Assembly (NCBI GenBank): GCA_934569225.1
Contig: CAKTKC010000001.1
Coordinates: 186,001 to 250,000 of the forward strand
Origin: an uncultured Oscillospiraceae bacterium
Lineage (GTDB): Bacteria; Bacillota; Clostridia; Oscillospirales; Oscillospiraceae
Length of the DNA stretch: 64,000 bases
Direction of reading: 5' to 3'
The notes below the pieces were generated by a model. It was not told the origin of the DNA. It ran no database searches and saw nothing but the letters and a program-made list of their open reading frames with translations. Shown piece after piece: positions 27,380-35,491 of this stretch; position 1 is the first letter of the stretch; each line of letters begins with the position of its first letter. The position numbers and the translations under genes were made by a program.

Positions 27380-28894
27380 GTGAGTACCCTTTCCTGCGAT
27401 AACATTGTGAAAGACTATCCCGGCACCCGTGCGCTGGATCATGTGAGCGCTTCCTTCGACAGCGGCAAGATCAACGCGCTTCTGGGCAAAAACGGGTCGG
27501 GAAAATCCACCCTTTGCAAGATCTTCGCCGGCGCGGAAAGCGCGACCAGCGGCGAATTTTATCTGGATGGACAGAAGCTGAGCTTTCGCAGTCCGACGGA
27601 TGCCGCAAAGAGCGGCATTGTGCTGGTGTACCAGGAGACGAGCCTGGTTCCCACACTGACGGTTATGGAAAATATTTTCATGGGGCGTCTGCCCAAGAAG
27701 CCGGGCGGCCTCATCAACTGGAAGCTGGTGCAGTCGGAGACCGAGCGCCTGCTGAAAGTGATGGACGTCAAGATCAATCCCAAATCCAAGATCATGCACC
27801 TGCCCATGTGGCAGCGGCAGGTCGTAGAGATCTGCAAGGCGCTCAGCCAGGATCCCAAGGTTCTGATCCTGGACGAGCCGACTTCCGCCCTGGCCAAGGC
27901 GGAGGTGGAAAAGCTGTTTGCGGCCATTCGTAAAGTAAAAGAAAATGATGTAATCATTATCTACATTTCTCATAAACTGGCAGAAATACACGAGATCGCC
28001 GATACCGTCACCGTTCTGCGGGACGCCCAGTATGTCGGCAAGAAGAACATCGAGGAGATCGACAACGCCGGTATGATCGCCATGATGTTCGGCAAGACGG
28101 AGATCCGGAAGCGTCCGGCGGATGTGGTTCCCACGGACGAGCCGGTGATGGAGGTCAAGCACCTGACCCGCGCCGGGTGGTACGAGGATATCTCCTTTAC
28201 CCTGTACAAGGGCGAGGTGCTGGGCATCGCGGGCGTTCTGGGCTCCGGGCGGACGGAACTGCTGGGCGGCATTTTCGGTTCCGATCCGGCGGATTCCGGC
28301 GAGGTCATCATCGAGGGAAAGACCTATCTCAAGCGTACCCCTGCCATCATGAAGAACGCCGGTCTCGGCCTGACCCCTGAGGACAGAAAGACCACCGGCC
28401 TGATTCTGAAGCACTCCATCGAGAGCAACCTCTGCTACGCCGGTATGAAGAAGACCACCATCAACGGCTGGGTGGAGAGCCGGAAGAAGCGCAAGGAAAT
28501 GTCCGAGCGGCAGGTCAAGGCATTGCAGATCAAACTTTCCAGCATTTCCGCAAAGGCAAGCTCCATGTCCGGCGGCAACCAGCAGAAGGTGGTCGTGGGC
28601 AACTGGCTGAACAACGACCCCAAGATCATGATCTTTGACGAGCCCACCAGAGGCATCGACGTGAACGCGAAGCAGCAGATCTTCGAGATCATGTGGAATC
28701 AGGCGAAGCAGGGGAATTCCTCCATCTTTGTCTCCACGGAGCTGGAGGAGCTGCCCGGCGTCTGCAACCGTATTCTGGTGCTGCGGGGCGGAAAGATCAC
28801 CGAGGAATTGACCACGGAAAAGATCGATTCCATGACAACAAACGATTTGTATACGCTTTGTATGGGAGGACATTCCAGTGAACGAGAGAATTAA
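27380..28894 (+). CDS. Sugar ABC transporter ATP-binding protein (RbsA/MglA-like)
   Basis: A 504-residue protein with two nucleotide-binding domains. The first has Walker A GKNGSGKST (about 36-44) and Walker B LILDEPTSALAKAE; the second has a degenerate P-loop GVLGSGRTELLGG, the signature SGGNQQK and Walker B MIFDEPTRGIDV, as is normal for this family. In the first domain the signature region reads LPMWQRQVVEI rather than LSGGQ-like LSxAxxQ, a deviation worth noting. Start is GTG. It overlaps the permease gene by 17 nt. Confidence 0.92.
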   Translation: MSTLSCDNIVKDYPGTRALDHVSASFDSGKINALLGKNGSGKSTLCKIFAGAESATSGEFYLDGQKLSFRSPTDAAKSGIVLVYQETSLVPTLTVMENIFMGRLPKKPGGLINWKLVQSETERLLKVMDVKINPKSKIMHLPMWQRQVVEICKALSQDPKVLILDEPTSALAKAEVEKLFAAIRKVKENDVIIIYISHKLAEIHEIADTVTVLRDAQYVGKKNIEEIDNAGMIAMMFGKTEIRKRPADVVPTDEPVMEVKHLTRAGWYEDISFTLYKGEVLGIAGVLGSGRTELLGGIFGSDPADSGEVIIEGKTYLKRTPAIMKNAGLGLTPEDRKTTGLILKHSIESNLCYAGMKKTTINGWVESRKKRKEMSERQVKALQIKLSSISAKASSMSGGNQQKVVVGNWLNNDPKIMIFDEPTRGIDVNAKQQIFEIMWNQAKQGNSSIFVSTELEELPGVCNRILVLRGGKITEELTTEKIDSMTTNDLYTLCMGGHSSEREN

Positions 28895-29864
28895 CAAGAA
28901 AAAAGTCATGTACCACTTCCTGAACCATGTTACGGAGATCGTTCTGATTCTGGTTGTGATTGCCCTGTGGATCTCCACGGACTCCTTTATGAAGCTGAAC
29001 AACTGGATGAACCTGCTTCGTTCCGGCGCCATCAAGGGCCTGATCGCCCTGGGCGTCACCATGGTTCTGATCTGCGGCAAGATCGACCTGTCCACGGGTT
29101 CCCAGGTCGGCCTGTCCGGCATGTTCGTGGCCGTGTTCTGCAAGAACATGGTCGCCGCCGGATATAACCAGACGCTGGCCTGCCTGATCGGCATGGCGGT
29201 GGGCATTGCCTTCGCCGTGGTCATCGGCCTGCTCCACGCCTTTTTGCAGAACACCTATGATCTGCCGCCCTTTGTGGTCACGCTGGGCACCCAGTATCTG
29301 ATGTTCGGCCTGGCCGCCATCATCTGCAACAACTATCCCATCCCCAACGCTTACCCCAACTGGTACGTGCAGGTGGGCATGGGACGGCTGTTCGGCGTGG
29401 TGCCCTATCCCGTCATCATTTTCTTTGTGGCGGCAGTTCTGTGCTACTTCATCATGGAGCACACCACCACGGGCCGCTGTGTGTATGCCGTGGGCGGCAA
29501 CCAGGAAGCGGCCCGTCTGACCGGCATCAACGTGTTCAAGTCCAAGGCATTCGTGTTTATCGCCGTGCAGATTCTGGCGGCAATCGCGGGCTTCATCAAC
29601 TCCGCCCAGGTCAACCAGGCGGACTGGTCGTACGGCAAGGAGTGGCCGACGGACTGCCTGTCCATGGCGATCATCGGCGGCACCTCCATGGCGGGCGGCT
29701 CCGGCACCATTTACGGAACCGTGGTGGGCGTTGTCCTGATCTCCGTGCTGATCAACGGCATGACCATCCTGAACTGGAACATTTACTTGCAGTACATCGT
29801 CCGCGGCGCGATTCTGATCGGCTCTCTGGTGCTGATGGCTTACCGGGATAAATACCGTGATTAA
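28878..29864 (+). CDS. Sugar ABC transporter permease (RbsC-like)
   Basis: A 328-residue membrane protein with eight to ten helices. Typical sites: GVTMVLICGKIDLSTGS (about 55-71) and the C-terminal GGTSMAGGSGTIYGTVVG (about 268-285). Start is GTG 28878, with GGGAGG upstream inside the ATPase gene. It forms the channel for the binding protein encoded at 26235. Confidence 0.92.
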   Translation: MNERINKKKVMYHFLNHVTEIVLILVVIALWISTDSFMKLNNWMNLLRSGAIKGLIALGVTMVLICGKIDLSTGSQVGLSGMFVAVFCKNMVAAGYNQTLACLIGMAVGIAFAVVIGLLHAFLQNTYDLPPFVVTLGTQYLMFGLAAIICNNYPIPNAYPNWYVQVGMGRLFGVVPYPVIIFFVAAVLCYFIMEHTTTGRCVYAVGGNQEAARLTGINVFKSKAFVFIAVQILAAIAGFINSAQVNQADWSYGKEWPTDCLSMAIIGGTSMAGGSGTIYGTVVGVVLISVLINGMTILNWNIYLQYIVRGAILIGSLVLMAYRDKYRD

Positions 29865-29886
29865 GTAAGAGGCGGTGTTTGGGCCT

Positions 29887-31002
29887 ATGGAGATTTATAA
29901 CAGACCCTGGCCGTTGGTGCCGAACAAGGTAAGAGCCGACGGCGGACGGGAGCTGGACAGATTCCGGGGCGTGGAGCATCCGGCGGATACGCCCAACGGT
30001 GCGGAAGCCTGGGTCGGTTCCCTGACGAAAGCCAACGGCGCAACACGGGAAAATCCCAATCTCGGCTACGCAGAGGTCATTCTCCCCGACGGGACACGGG
30101 ACTTCCTGGTGAACGTGGTAGAGCGCGCGCCGAAGGCGATTCTGGGCGAAAGGCACATGGAAAAATACGGCTCCAGCCTGGGTATGCTCATCAAGATGAT
30201 CGACGCGAAAGCCCCGTTCCTGCTGCAATGCCACCCCACGCGGGAAAACGCCCGGAAATACTGGAACAGCCAATTCGGTAAGGAAGAATGCTGGTACGTT
30301 CTGGGAACGCGGAAGGACGTCCCCGAGCCGCCGTACATCCTTCTGGGCTTCAAGGAGAATATTACCCGGGAAAAGTTTGAAGCGGCCTACCGGAAGGGAG
30401 ACGCCGCGCTGCTGGAAAGCTTCTGCCACAAAATTCCGGTGCAGCCCGGCGAGAGCTACATGATTCCCGGCGGCGTTCCCCACGCCCTGGGGGCAGGGTG
30501 CTTCGTCGCGGAGATTCAGGAGCCCTCCGACCTCACGGCGGTGCCGTTCCCACAGGAATACCTGCTGGCATACCGGCGGAAAGCAAATCCCTTCGGGATT
30601 TTTGAGCCGGAGGACGAGCAGCTGTACGAAAGCCGGATGCTCAACAGCTTCCACTATGAGGGACTGCCGCTGGATAAGCTCCTTGACCGGCTCAAGAGCA
30701 AGGAAGCGGTGCTGCGGCAGGAGTCGGGCGGCCGGGAGATCGAGATATTCGGCGACCGGGATACCTCCTATTTCTCCTGCACCATGGCGACGGTTTCCGG
30801 GGCTATGGCGAGAAAAAATACCGGCGATGTGCAGATCGGCATTGTCGTGTCCGGGGAAGGGTGCATCCGCTGCGGAGAGAATGTGCTTCCTGTGAAGCAG
30901 GGCAGCGAGGTGTTCTTCCCCTGTCAGGTCAGGGACGCCGTTTTCGAGGGAGACTTTTCCATCATTCTCTGCAACCCCGGCGTCACGGCTGAGTACAAAT
31001 AA
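29887..31002 (+). CDS. Mannose-6-phosphate isomerase-like protein (class I)
   Basis: A 371-residue cupin enzyme that should interconvert mannose 6-phosphate and fructose 6-phosphate or a related pair. Metal ligands are suggested by LLQCHPTREN (usually QVHP in the family), EECWYVLG, and GGVPHALGAGCFVAEIQEPSD. It follows the importer genes closely, in the same operon, so the imported sugar may be mannose or be converted to a hexose 6-phosphate; ribose is then less likely. No kinase is in the operon. The start (ATG 29887 or GTG 29875) is uncertain, since neither has ideal spacing to AAGAGG. Confidence 0.85.
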   Translation: MEIYNRPWPLVPNKVRADGGRELDRFRGVEHPADTPNGAEAWVGSLTKANGATRENPNLGYAEVILPDGTRDFLVNVVERAPKAILGERHMEKYGSSLGMLIKMIDAKAPFLLQCHPTRENARKYWNSQFGKEECWYVLGTRKDVPEPPYILLGFKENITREKFEAAYRKGDAALLESFCHKIPVQPGESYMIPGGVPHALGAGCFVAEIQEPSDLTAVPFPQEYLLAYRRKANPFGIFEPEDEQLYESRMLNSFHYEGLPLDKLLDRLKSKEAVLRQESGGREIEIFGDRDTSYFSCTMATVSGAMARKNTGDVQIGIVVSGEGCIRCGENVLPVKQGSEVFFPCQVRDAVFEGDFSIILCNPGVTAEYK

Positions 31003-31009
31003 TATGGGG

Positions 31010-31046
31010 ATTCCCAAGACCTGCGGGTCTTGGGAATTTCTTTTTT
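31010..31046 (+). terminator. Terminator of the ribose-type importer operon
   Basis: A 12-bp perfect stem (31010-31021 with 31026-31037), loop TGCG, followed by TTTCTTTTTT. Confidence 0.9.
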
Positions 31047-31118
31047 CTGTACGCTTTCTTTTTGAAATAGTCTATGCTATACTGAATTTATCAATATTTA
31101 TGAAGGACGGTAACGGGC

Positions 31119-31973
31119 ATGGCGGTACAGAATACCTCTCTGGCGGCGCTGCTGCTGAGAATCGAAAATTCCCTTCCAAACCTCAGCAAATCCGAGCGGA
31201 AAGTGGCGGAATACATCCGGGGGAATCCCCGGGGGATCATCGACCTGTCTGTGGCGGCGCTGGCGGATGCCTGCGGCGTCTCAGACCCCACGGTTGTCCG
31301 GGCTTACAAGAAGCTGGGCTTCAGCGGCTATGAAGATTTAAAGCTGACCCTGGCGCAGGCCACGGTATCCCCGGACGAGATCATCCACGAGGAGATCAGC
31401 GCCGAGGATTCCGTGCAGGCGGTGCGGGACAAGGTGTTCCAGAGCGCAATGCTTGCCTTGCAGTTCACCCGGGACATGCTGGAGCCGGATACCCTGGCGG
31501 CGGCGGCGCAGATGCTGATGAACGCCCGGAAGATCGTGATCTTCGGCCTGGGCGGCTCTGCGCCTGTGGCCATGGACTTACACCATAAGCTGCTGCGGCT
31601 GGGACTGAACGCCGCGGTCTACACCGACCCCCATTTGCAGGTGATCGCCTGCAATTACTTAGACGAGCGGGACGCGGTATTTGCCGTCAGCCACTCCGGC
31701 AGCTCCCGCTGCGTGGTGGACAGCACCCAGACCGCGAAGCATCGGGGGGCGAAGGTCATCTCCCTGACCAGCGCGGGCAAAAATCCACTGTCCAAACTGG
31801 CGGACATCAGCCTGAACACGAACTCCAAGGAGACGAAGTACCGGGTCGTGTCCATCGCCTCCCGTGTGGCGGCGCTGACCATCGCGGACTCCATTTACAC
31901 CTACATTGCCATGCGGACGGACGGGGCAAAGTCCCTGCAAATCGAAAAGAGCATGGAAAGCCTGAAATACTGA
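31119..31973 (+). CDS. MurR/RpiR-family transcriptional regulator
   Basis: A 284-residue regulator with an N-terminal HTH_6 domain (SKSERKVAEYI, DPTVVRAYKKLGFSGYEDLK) and a C-terminal SIS domain that binds phosphosugars (GLGGSAPVAMDLHHKL, VSHSGSSRCVVD). It has its own promoter (TTTCTT, 17 bp, TATACT at 31078-31083). It directly precedes the dehydrogenase operon, whose promoter carries two copies of a motif also found around the aldolase operon promoter. It is the best candidate binder of that motif, with a sugar phosphate as effector. Confidence 0.92.
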   Translation: MAVQNTSLAALLLRIENSLPNLSKSERKVAEYIRGNPRGIIDLSVAALADACGVSDPTVVRAYKKLGFSGYEDLKLTLAQATVSPDEIIHEEISAEDSVQAVRDKVFQSAMLALQFTRDMLEPDTLAAAAQMLMNARKIVIFGLGGSAPVAMDLHHKLLRLGLNAAVYTDPHLQVIACNYLDERDAVFAVSHSGSSRCVVDSTQTAKHRGAKVISLTSAGKNPLSKLADISLNTNSKETKYRVVSIASRVAALTIADSIYTYIAMRTDGAKSLQIEKSMESLKY

Positions 31974-32016
31974 TTGCCGGACTGCGGCGGTTTCCGTGCT
32001 TCGCGGAAATCGGCAA
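31974..32016 (+). other. Hairpin after the RpiR gene
   Basis: An inner stem TTTCCG/CGGAAA (31991-31996 with 32004-32009) sits inside TTGCCG/CGGCAA ends (31974-31979 with 32011-32016). No U tract follows, so termination is uncertain. Confidence 0.45.
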
Positions 32017-32034
32017 AATGCCTAAATCTGAAGC

Positions 32035-32049
32035 TGTAATTTCGTTACA
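32035..32049. promoter_or_regulatory. Operator motif copy 3 (upstream of dehydrogenase operon promoter)
   Basis: TGTAATTTCGTTACA contains a perfect TGTAA/TTACA inverted repeat with 5-bp spacing. It begins 32 bp upstream of the -35 box, the same distance as copy 1 at 21315. Confidence 0.7.
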
Positions 32050-32066
32050 ATTATTCTTGCCGGTGC

Positions 32067-32095
32067 TTGAAAATCGGACTACAGTGTGCTATATT
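32067..32095 (+). promoter_or_regulatory. Sigma-A promoter of the dehydrogenase operon
   Basis: TTGAAA (32067-32072) and TATATT (32090-32095) have a 17-bp spacer. The leader is about 85 nt. Confidence 0.8.
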
Positions 32096-32149
32096 TATGA
32101 CGAGGATGTAATGCGAATACAATAATAAGCGAAAAATGATTCTCAAACT

Positions 32150-32164
32150 TGAAATTTCATTACA
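32150..32164. promoter_or_regulatory. Operator motif copy 4 (5' leader of dehydrogenase operon)
   Basis: TGAAATTTCATTACA lies 115 bp after copy 3 and just before the ribosome binding site, matching the layout of copies 1 and 2. Confidence 0.65.
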
Positions 32165-32186
32165 AAATCAGAAAGGGAGAAGCACC

Positions 32187-33617
32187 ATGCAAGACAAGTC
32201 TTTGATGTTCTACATGATCCGTTCCGAGCTGGAGGACGCGGTCGGTGTAGAAAACGTATCCACCAAGGAAATTGAACGTGCGGTATATTCCGTGGATTAT
32301 TTCTGGCTCAGCCGGAAGTGGCAGGATGCCGGTGAGCAGGGACCCATGCCCGACATCATCGTTCGCCCCGGCACCACCGAGGAAGTATCCAAGGTCATGA
32401 AGATCGCCAACTATTATAAAATCCCCGTCACCACCTGGGGCGGCGGCTCCGGAAGCCAGGGCGGTGCTCTGCCGGTGGCCGGCGGCATTCTGCTGGACAT
32501 CAAGCGCCTGGACAAGCTCATTGAGCTGAACACCGAGGCGGGCTTCGTCACCTGCGAGACCGGCATGATCTTTGCCACGCTGGAAGACCTGGTCAACGAA
32601 AAGGGCTACTCCGTGATGCATCTGCCCTCCTGCATGACCTGCTGCACCGTGGGCGGCGCGCTGGCGCACAACGGCATCGGCATTCTCTCCACCAAGTACG
32701 GCAAGATGGACGATATGTGCCTGTCTCTGGAAGTGGTTCTGCCCAACGGCGACATCATCAACACCCTGCCCGTGCCGAAGCACTCCTCCGGCCCCAACCT
32801 GATCCCCTTCTTCGTCGGCTCTGAGGGCACCCTGGGCATCATGACCAAGGCCAAGTTCAAGATCGTCAAGCAGCCCGAGACCCGCATCCACCATGCGTTC
32901 CTGTTCTCCGACATCCATGTGGGCTATCAGGCCTGCCGGGAGATCGTCCAGGCGGTGAAGCCCTCCATCGTGCGTCTGTTCGACGAGGCGGAGACTGTTT
33001 CCATCATCAAGAAGATTATCGGCTTTGAAAAGCGCGGCTCCTTCCTGAACCTGACCCTGGAAGGCTATGAGAAGGTCGTCGCCGCCGAGCTGGAGATCGT
33101 TCTGGACATCGCCAAGAAGTACGGCGCGGAAGATCTGGGCACGGAATACGGCGAAAAGTGGTTCCAGAACCGCATCACCTTCTTCTATCCCGACAATATC
33201 ATGGATCTGCCCCAGATGTTCGGCACCCTGGACACCGTGGCGACCCACGACAATATTGAAAAGATCTACCGGGCGATGAAGGCCGCCGTGGAGGATAACT
33301 TCAAGGAGTACGGCGTCCGCTTCATCTCCCACAGCTCCCACTGGTACGACTGGGGCGCCATGAACTACTCCCGCTTCATCATTGACAATCCCCCCAAGGA
33401 TCCCGAGGAAGCCCTCCGCCTGCACAATCAGGTCTGGAACTGCGGCGTTCGTGCGGCGCTGGCCAACGGCGGCGTGCTGAACGATCACCACGGCGTCGGC
33501 CTGAAGCTGTCCCGTCTGGTGAAGGAGCAGTATGGCCCCGCCATTCAGGTGCTGCAGGCGCTGAAGAAGGAGCTTGACCCCAACGGTATCATGAACCCCT
33601 ACAAGCTGGGTCTGTAA
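32187..33617 (+). CDS. FAD-linked dehydrogenase (GlcD/LctD-like)
   Basis: A 476-residue flavoenzyme of the VAO/FAD_binding_4 family. The N-terminal FAD domain has the PP-loop GGGSGSQGGALP (about 81-92) and CTVGGALAHNGIGILSTKYG; the C-terminal FAD-oxidase domain ends with HHGVGLKLS and the NPYKLGL tail. Such enzymes oxidise 2-hydroxy acids (glycolate, D-lactate, 2-hydroxyglutarate). Followed by an Fe-S protein and EtfBA, it probably passes electrons from a 2-hydroxy acid to an electron-transfer flavoprotein, as in Etf-linked lactate dehydrogenase. AAGGGAG precedes ATG 32187. First gene of the RpiR-motif operon. Confidence 0.92.
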   Translation: MQDKSLMFYMIRSELEDAVGVENVSTKEIERAVYSVDYFWLSRKWQDAGEQGPMPDIIVRPGTTEEVSKVMKIANYYKIPVTTWGGGSGSQGGALPVAGGILLDIKRLDKLIELNTEAGFVTCETGMIFATLEDLVNEKGYSVMHLPSCMTCCTVGGALAHNGIGILSTKYGKMDDMCLSLEVVLPNGDIINTLPVPKHSSGPNLIPFFVGSEGTLGIMTKAKFKIVKQPETRIHHAFLFSDIHVGYQACREIVQAVKPSIVRLFDEAETVSIIKKIIGFEKRGSFLNLTLEGYEKVVAAELEIVLDIAKKYGAEDLGTEYGEKWFQNRITFFYPDNIMDLPQMFGTLDTVATHDNIEKIYRAMKAAVEDNFKEYGVRFISHSSHWYDWGAMNYSRFIIDNPPKDPEEALRLHNQVWNCGVRAALANGGVLNDHHGVGLKLSRLVKEQYGPAIQVLQALKKELDPNGIMNPYKLGL

Positions 33618-33639
33618 GGAAAGGATAGGAGGTAACAAT

Positions 33640-34707
33640 ATGATTAGTCAGAATGCCCTGCATCATGCGGAAAAGTGCCGCTTCTGCTGGATGTGCCGCC
33701 ATCTGTGCCCTGTCCAGCACCAGACCGGTAAGGAACTGAACACCCCTCGCGCCAAGGGACTGCTGCTGAGCATGGTCAACAAGAAGGCGCAGGAATTTGA
33801 CAAGGATATGGGTCAGGCTATGTACGAGTGCCTGCTCTGCGACGCCTGCACCAATGACTGCGCCACCGGCTATCAGCCGCCGCTGTTCATCCGGGAAGCC
33901 CGTACCGAGGCCGTGGTCAGCGAAGTCGCTCCGGAGAGCGTCATGAAGCTGATCGAGAACGTAGAGACCACCGGCAACATCTACGGCGTGGAGAAGCCCT
34001 CCTGCGGCCAGGACGGCACGGACGTGCTGGTGTACATCGGCGAAGTCGCCGCCATCAAGGTTCCGGAAATGGCGAAGAATCTGCTGGCGCTGCTGGCAAA
34101 GGCGGGGGTTTCCGCCAGGGTTCTTCCCAATGAGCCTGCCTCCGGCGTGATGCTGGGCGACCTGATGGGCTACACCGAGGAAGTCCGCAAGCAGGCCGAA
34201 GTGTGCGCCAAGGCGCTGAACGAAACAGGTCTTCCCGTCGTGGTTCTGGACAGCTACGACGCCGAGATCATGACCCAGAAGTACCCCGAGTGGGGCTGCG
34301 AGATCACCGCCGGTGTCACCACCGCCACCGCTTTCGTCGCCAGACTGCTGGAAGAGAAGAAGCTTTCCCCCAAGGCTGTCCTGGGTACCGTGGGCGCCTG
34401 CCACGACGATGACCGTCTGGCGCGTACCTTCCACGAGTTCGCCCCGGTGCGCAGCATGGCCAAAGCCGCGGGCTACGAGCTGACGGAGATGTTCAACCAC
34501 GAGAAGCTGGCGAAGTCCTGCGGCACCGCCGTTGCCTACGGCTATATGCCCGAGCTGGTGACCCGCATTGCGGGCGGCCGCTGGGACGATCTGACCCGCA
34601 CCGATGCCAAGGCGATGCTGGTCGCGAATCCCGAAACCTGGCTGTGCTTCAGCCTGTGCGTTCCCGAGGGCTATCAGCTGGTAGACCTGTTCGGCGCGCT
34701 GCTGTAA
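33640..34707 (+). CDS. Ferredoxin-like Fe-S subunit (GlcF-like) with degenerate CCG domain
   Basis: A 355-residue protein. The N-terminal part has two [4Fe-4S] cysteine sets, CRFCWMCRHLCP (about 13-24) and CLLCDACTNDC (about 64-74). The rest has the fold pattern of GlcF/HdrB CCG domains (GACHDDDRLAR, YELTEMFNHEKLAKSCG), but the usual CCG cysteine pairs are largely replaced: PAS in the first repeat and SC in the second. It should shuttle electrons between the FAD dehydrogenase and EtfAB, while any cofactor bound by a normal CCG domain is probably lost. Confidence 0.88.
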   Translation: MISQNALHHAEKCRFCWMCRHLCPVQHQTGKELNTPRAKGLLLSMVNKKAQEFDKDMGQAMYECLLCDACTNDCATGYQPPLFIREARTEAVVSEVAPESVMKLIENVETTGNIYGVEKPSCGQDGTDVLVYIGEVAAIKVPEMAKNLLALLAKAGVSARVLPNEPASGVMLGDLMGYTEEVRKQAEVCAKALNETGLPVVVLDSYDAEIMTQKYPEWGCEITAGVTTATAFVARLLEEKKLSPKAVLGTVGACHDDDRLARTFHEFAPVRSMAKAAGYELTEMFNHEKLAKSCGTAVAYGYMPELVTRIAGGRWDDLTRTDAKAMLVANPETWLCFSLCVPEGYQLVDLFGALL

Positions 34708-34714
34708 AACGAAT

Positions 34715-35491
34715 ATGAAACACATTCTTGTCTGTGTAAAGGCGGTACCCGTTTCCTCCTCCGTCGAGGTGGACGGTCAGCACCGGTTGAAGCGGGATGG
34801 GGCCAGTTTGCAATGGAATATTGCGGATGAGTCCGCGCTGGAGGCCGCTTTCCGTCTGGCGGACAGGGATGGCAGTGTCACAGTCCTGACCATGGGCCCT
34901 CCAAAACTGGAGGGCCCATTGCTGGAATTGCTGGCAAGGGGCGCCAGCCGGGCGGTACTCATTACTGACCGCCTCATGGCCGGGGCGGACACCCGGGCGA
35001 CTGCACGGGCGCTGGCTTCGGCGGCGGAAAAGCTGGGGCCGTTTGACGCCGTTTTCTGTGGCTGCAAGGCCATCGACGGGGAGACCGGGCAGGTTCCCGG
35101 GGAACTGGCGGCGGCGCTGGGGCTTCCCTGCATCTCCAATGCGGAGAAGGTGGAAATGGCGGGAGACGAACTGCTGGTCACCCGCCGGTTGGAGGACGGC
35201 GTTCAGAATCTGACCGTTTCCGGGTCTGCGGTCATCAGCTTCAGCAGCTATTCCTACCCGCTGCGCCTGGCCGGAATCCTGGGAATGCGCCGGGCGAGGA
35301 AAACCCCAGTGGAGATCCTGACAGCCGCCGATCTGGGTTTGACCCCGGAGGACTGCGGCCTGAAAGGGTCGCTGACCAAGGTCGTGGCAATGGAATCCCG
35401 CTTCCCCGGTCTGCGCCGGGGGCCAAAGGAAACAGATCTGGACGCGGGCGTTCGGAATCTGCGCGAACTTCTGCGGGAGGTGCGGCCATGA
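34715..35491 (+). CDS. etfB: Electron transfer flavoprotein beta subunit
   Basis: A 258-residue EtfB/FixA protein. The nucleotide-binding segment GCKAIDGETGQVPGELA (about 110-126) and the SYPLRLAGILGMRRARK part are family-typical. With EtfA it forms a cytoplasmic flavoprotein carrying electrons from the dehydrogenase. In anaerobic clostridia this arrangement often couples NAD, ferredoxin and a hydroxy acid by flavin-based confurcation; whether it does so here depends on residues I cannot test by eye. It overlaps EtfA by ATGA. Confidence 0.92.
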   Translation: MKHILVCVKAVPVSSSVEVDGQHRLKRDGASLQWNIADESALEAAFRLADRDGSVTVLTMGPPKLEGPLLELLARGASRAVLITDRLMAGADTRATARALASAAEKLGPFDAVFCGCKAIDGETGQVPGELAAALGLPCISNAEKVEMAGDELLVTRRLEDGVQNLTVSGSAVISFSSYSYPLRLAGILGMRRARKTPVEILTAADLGLTPEDCGLKGSLTKVVAMESRFPGLRRGPKETDLDAGVRNLRELLREVRP

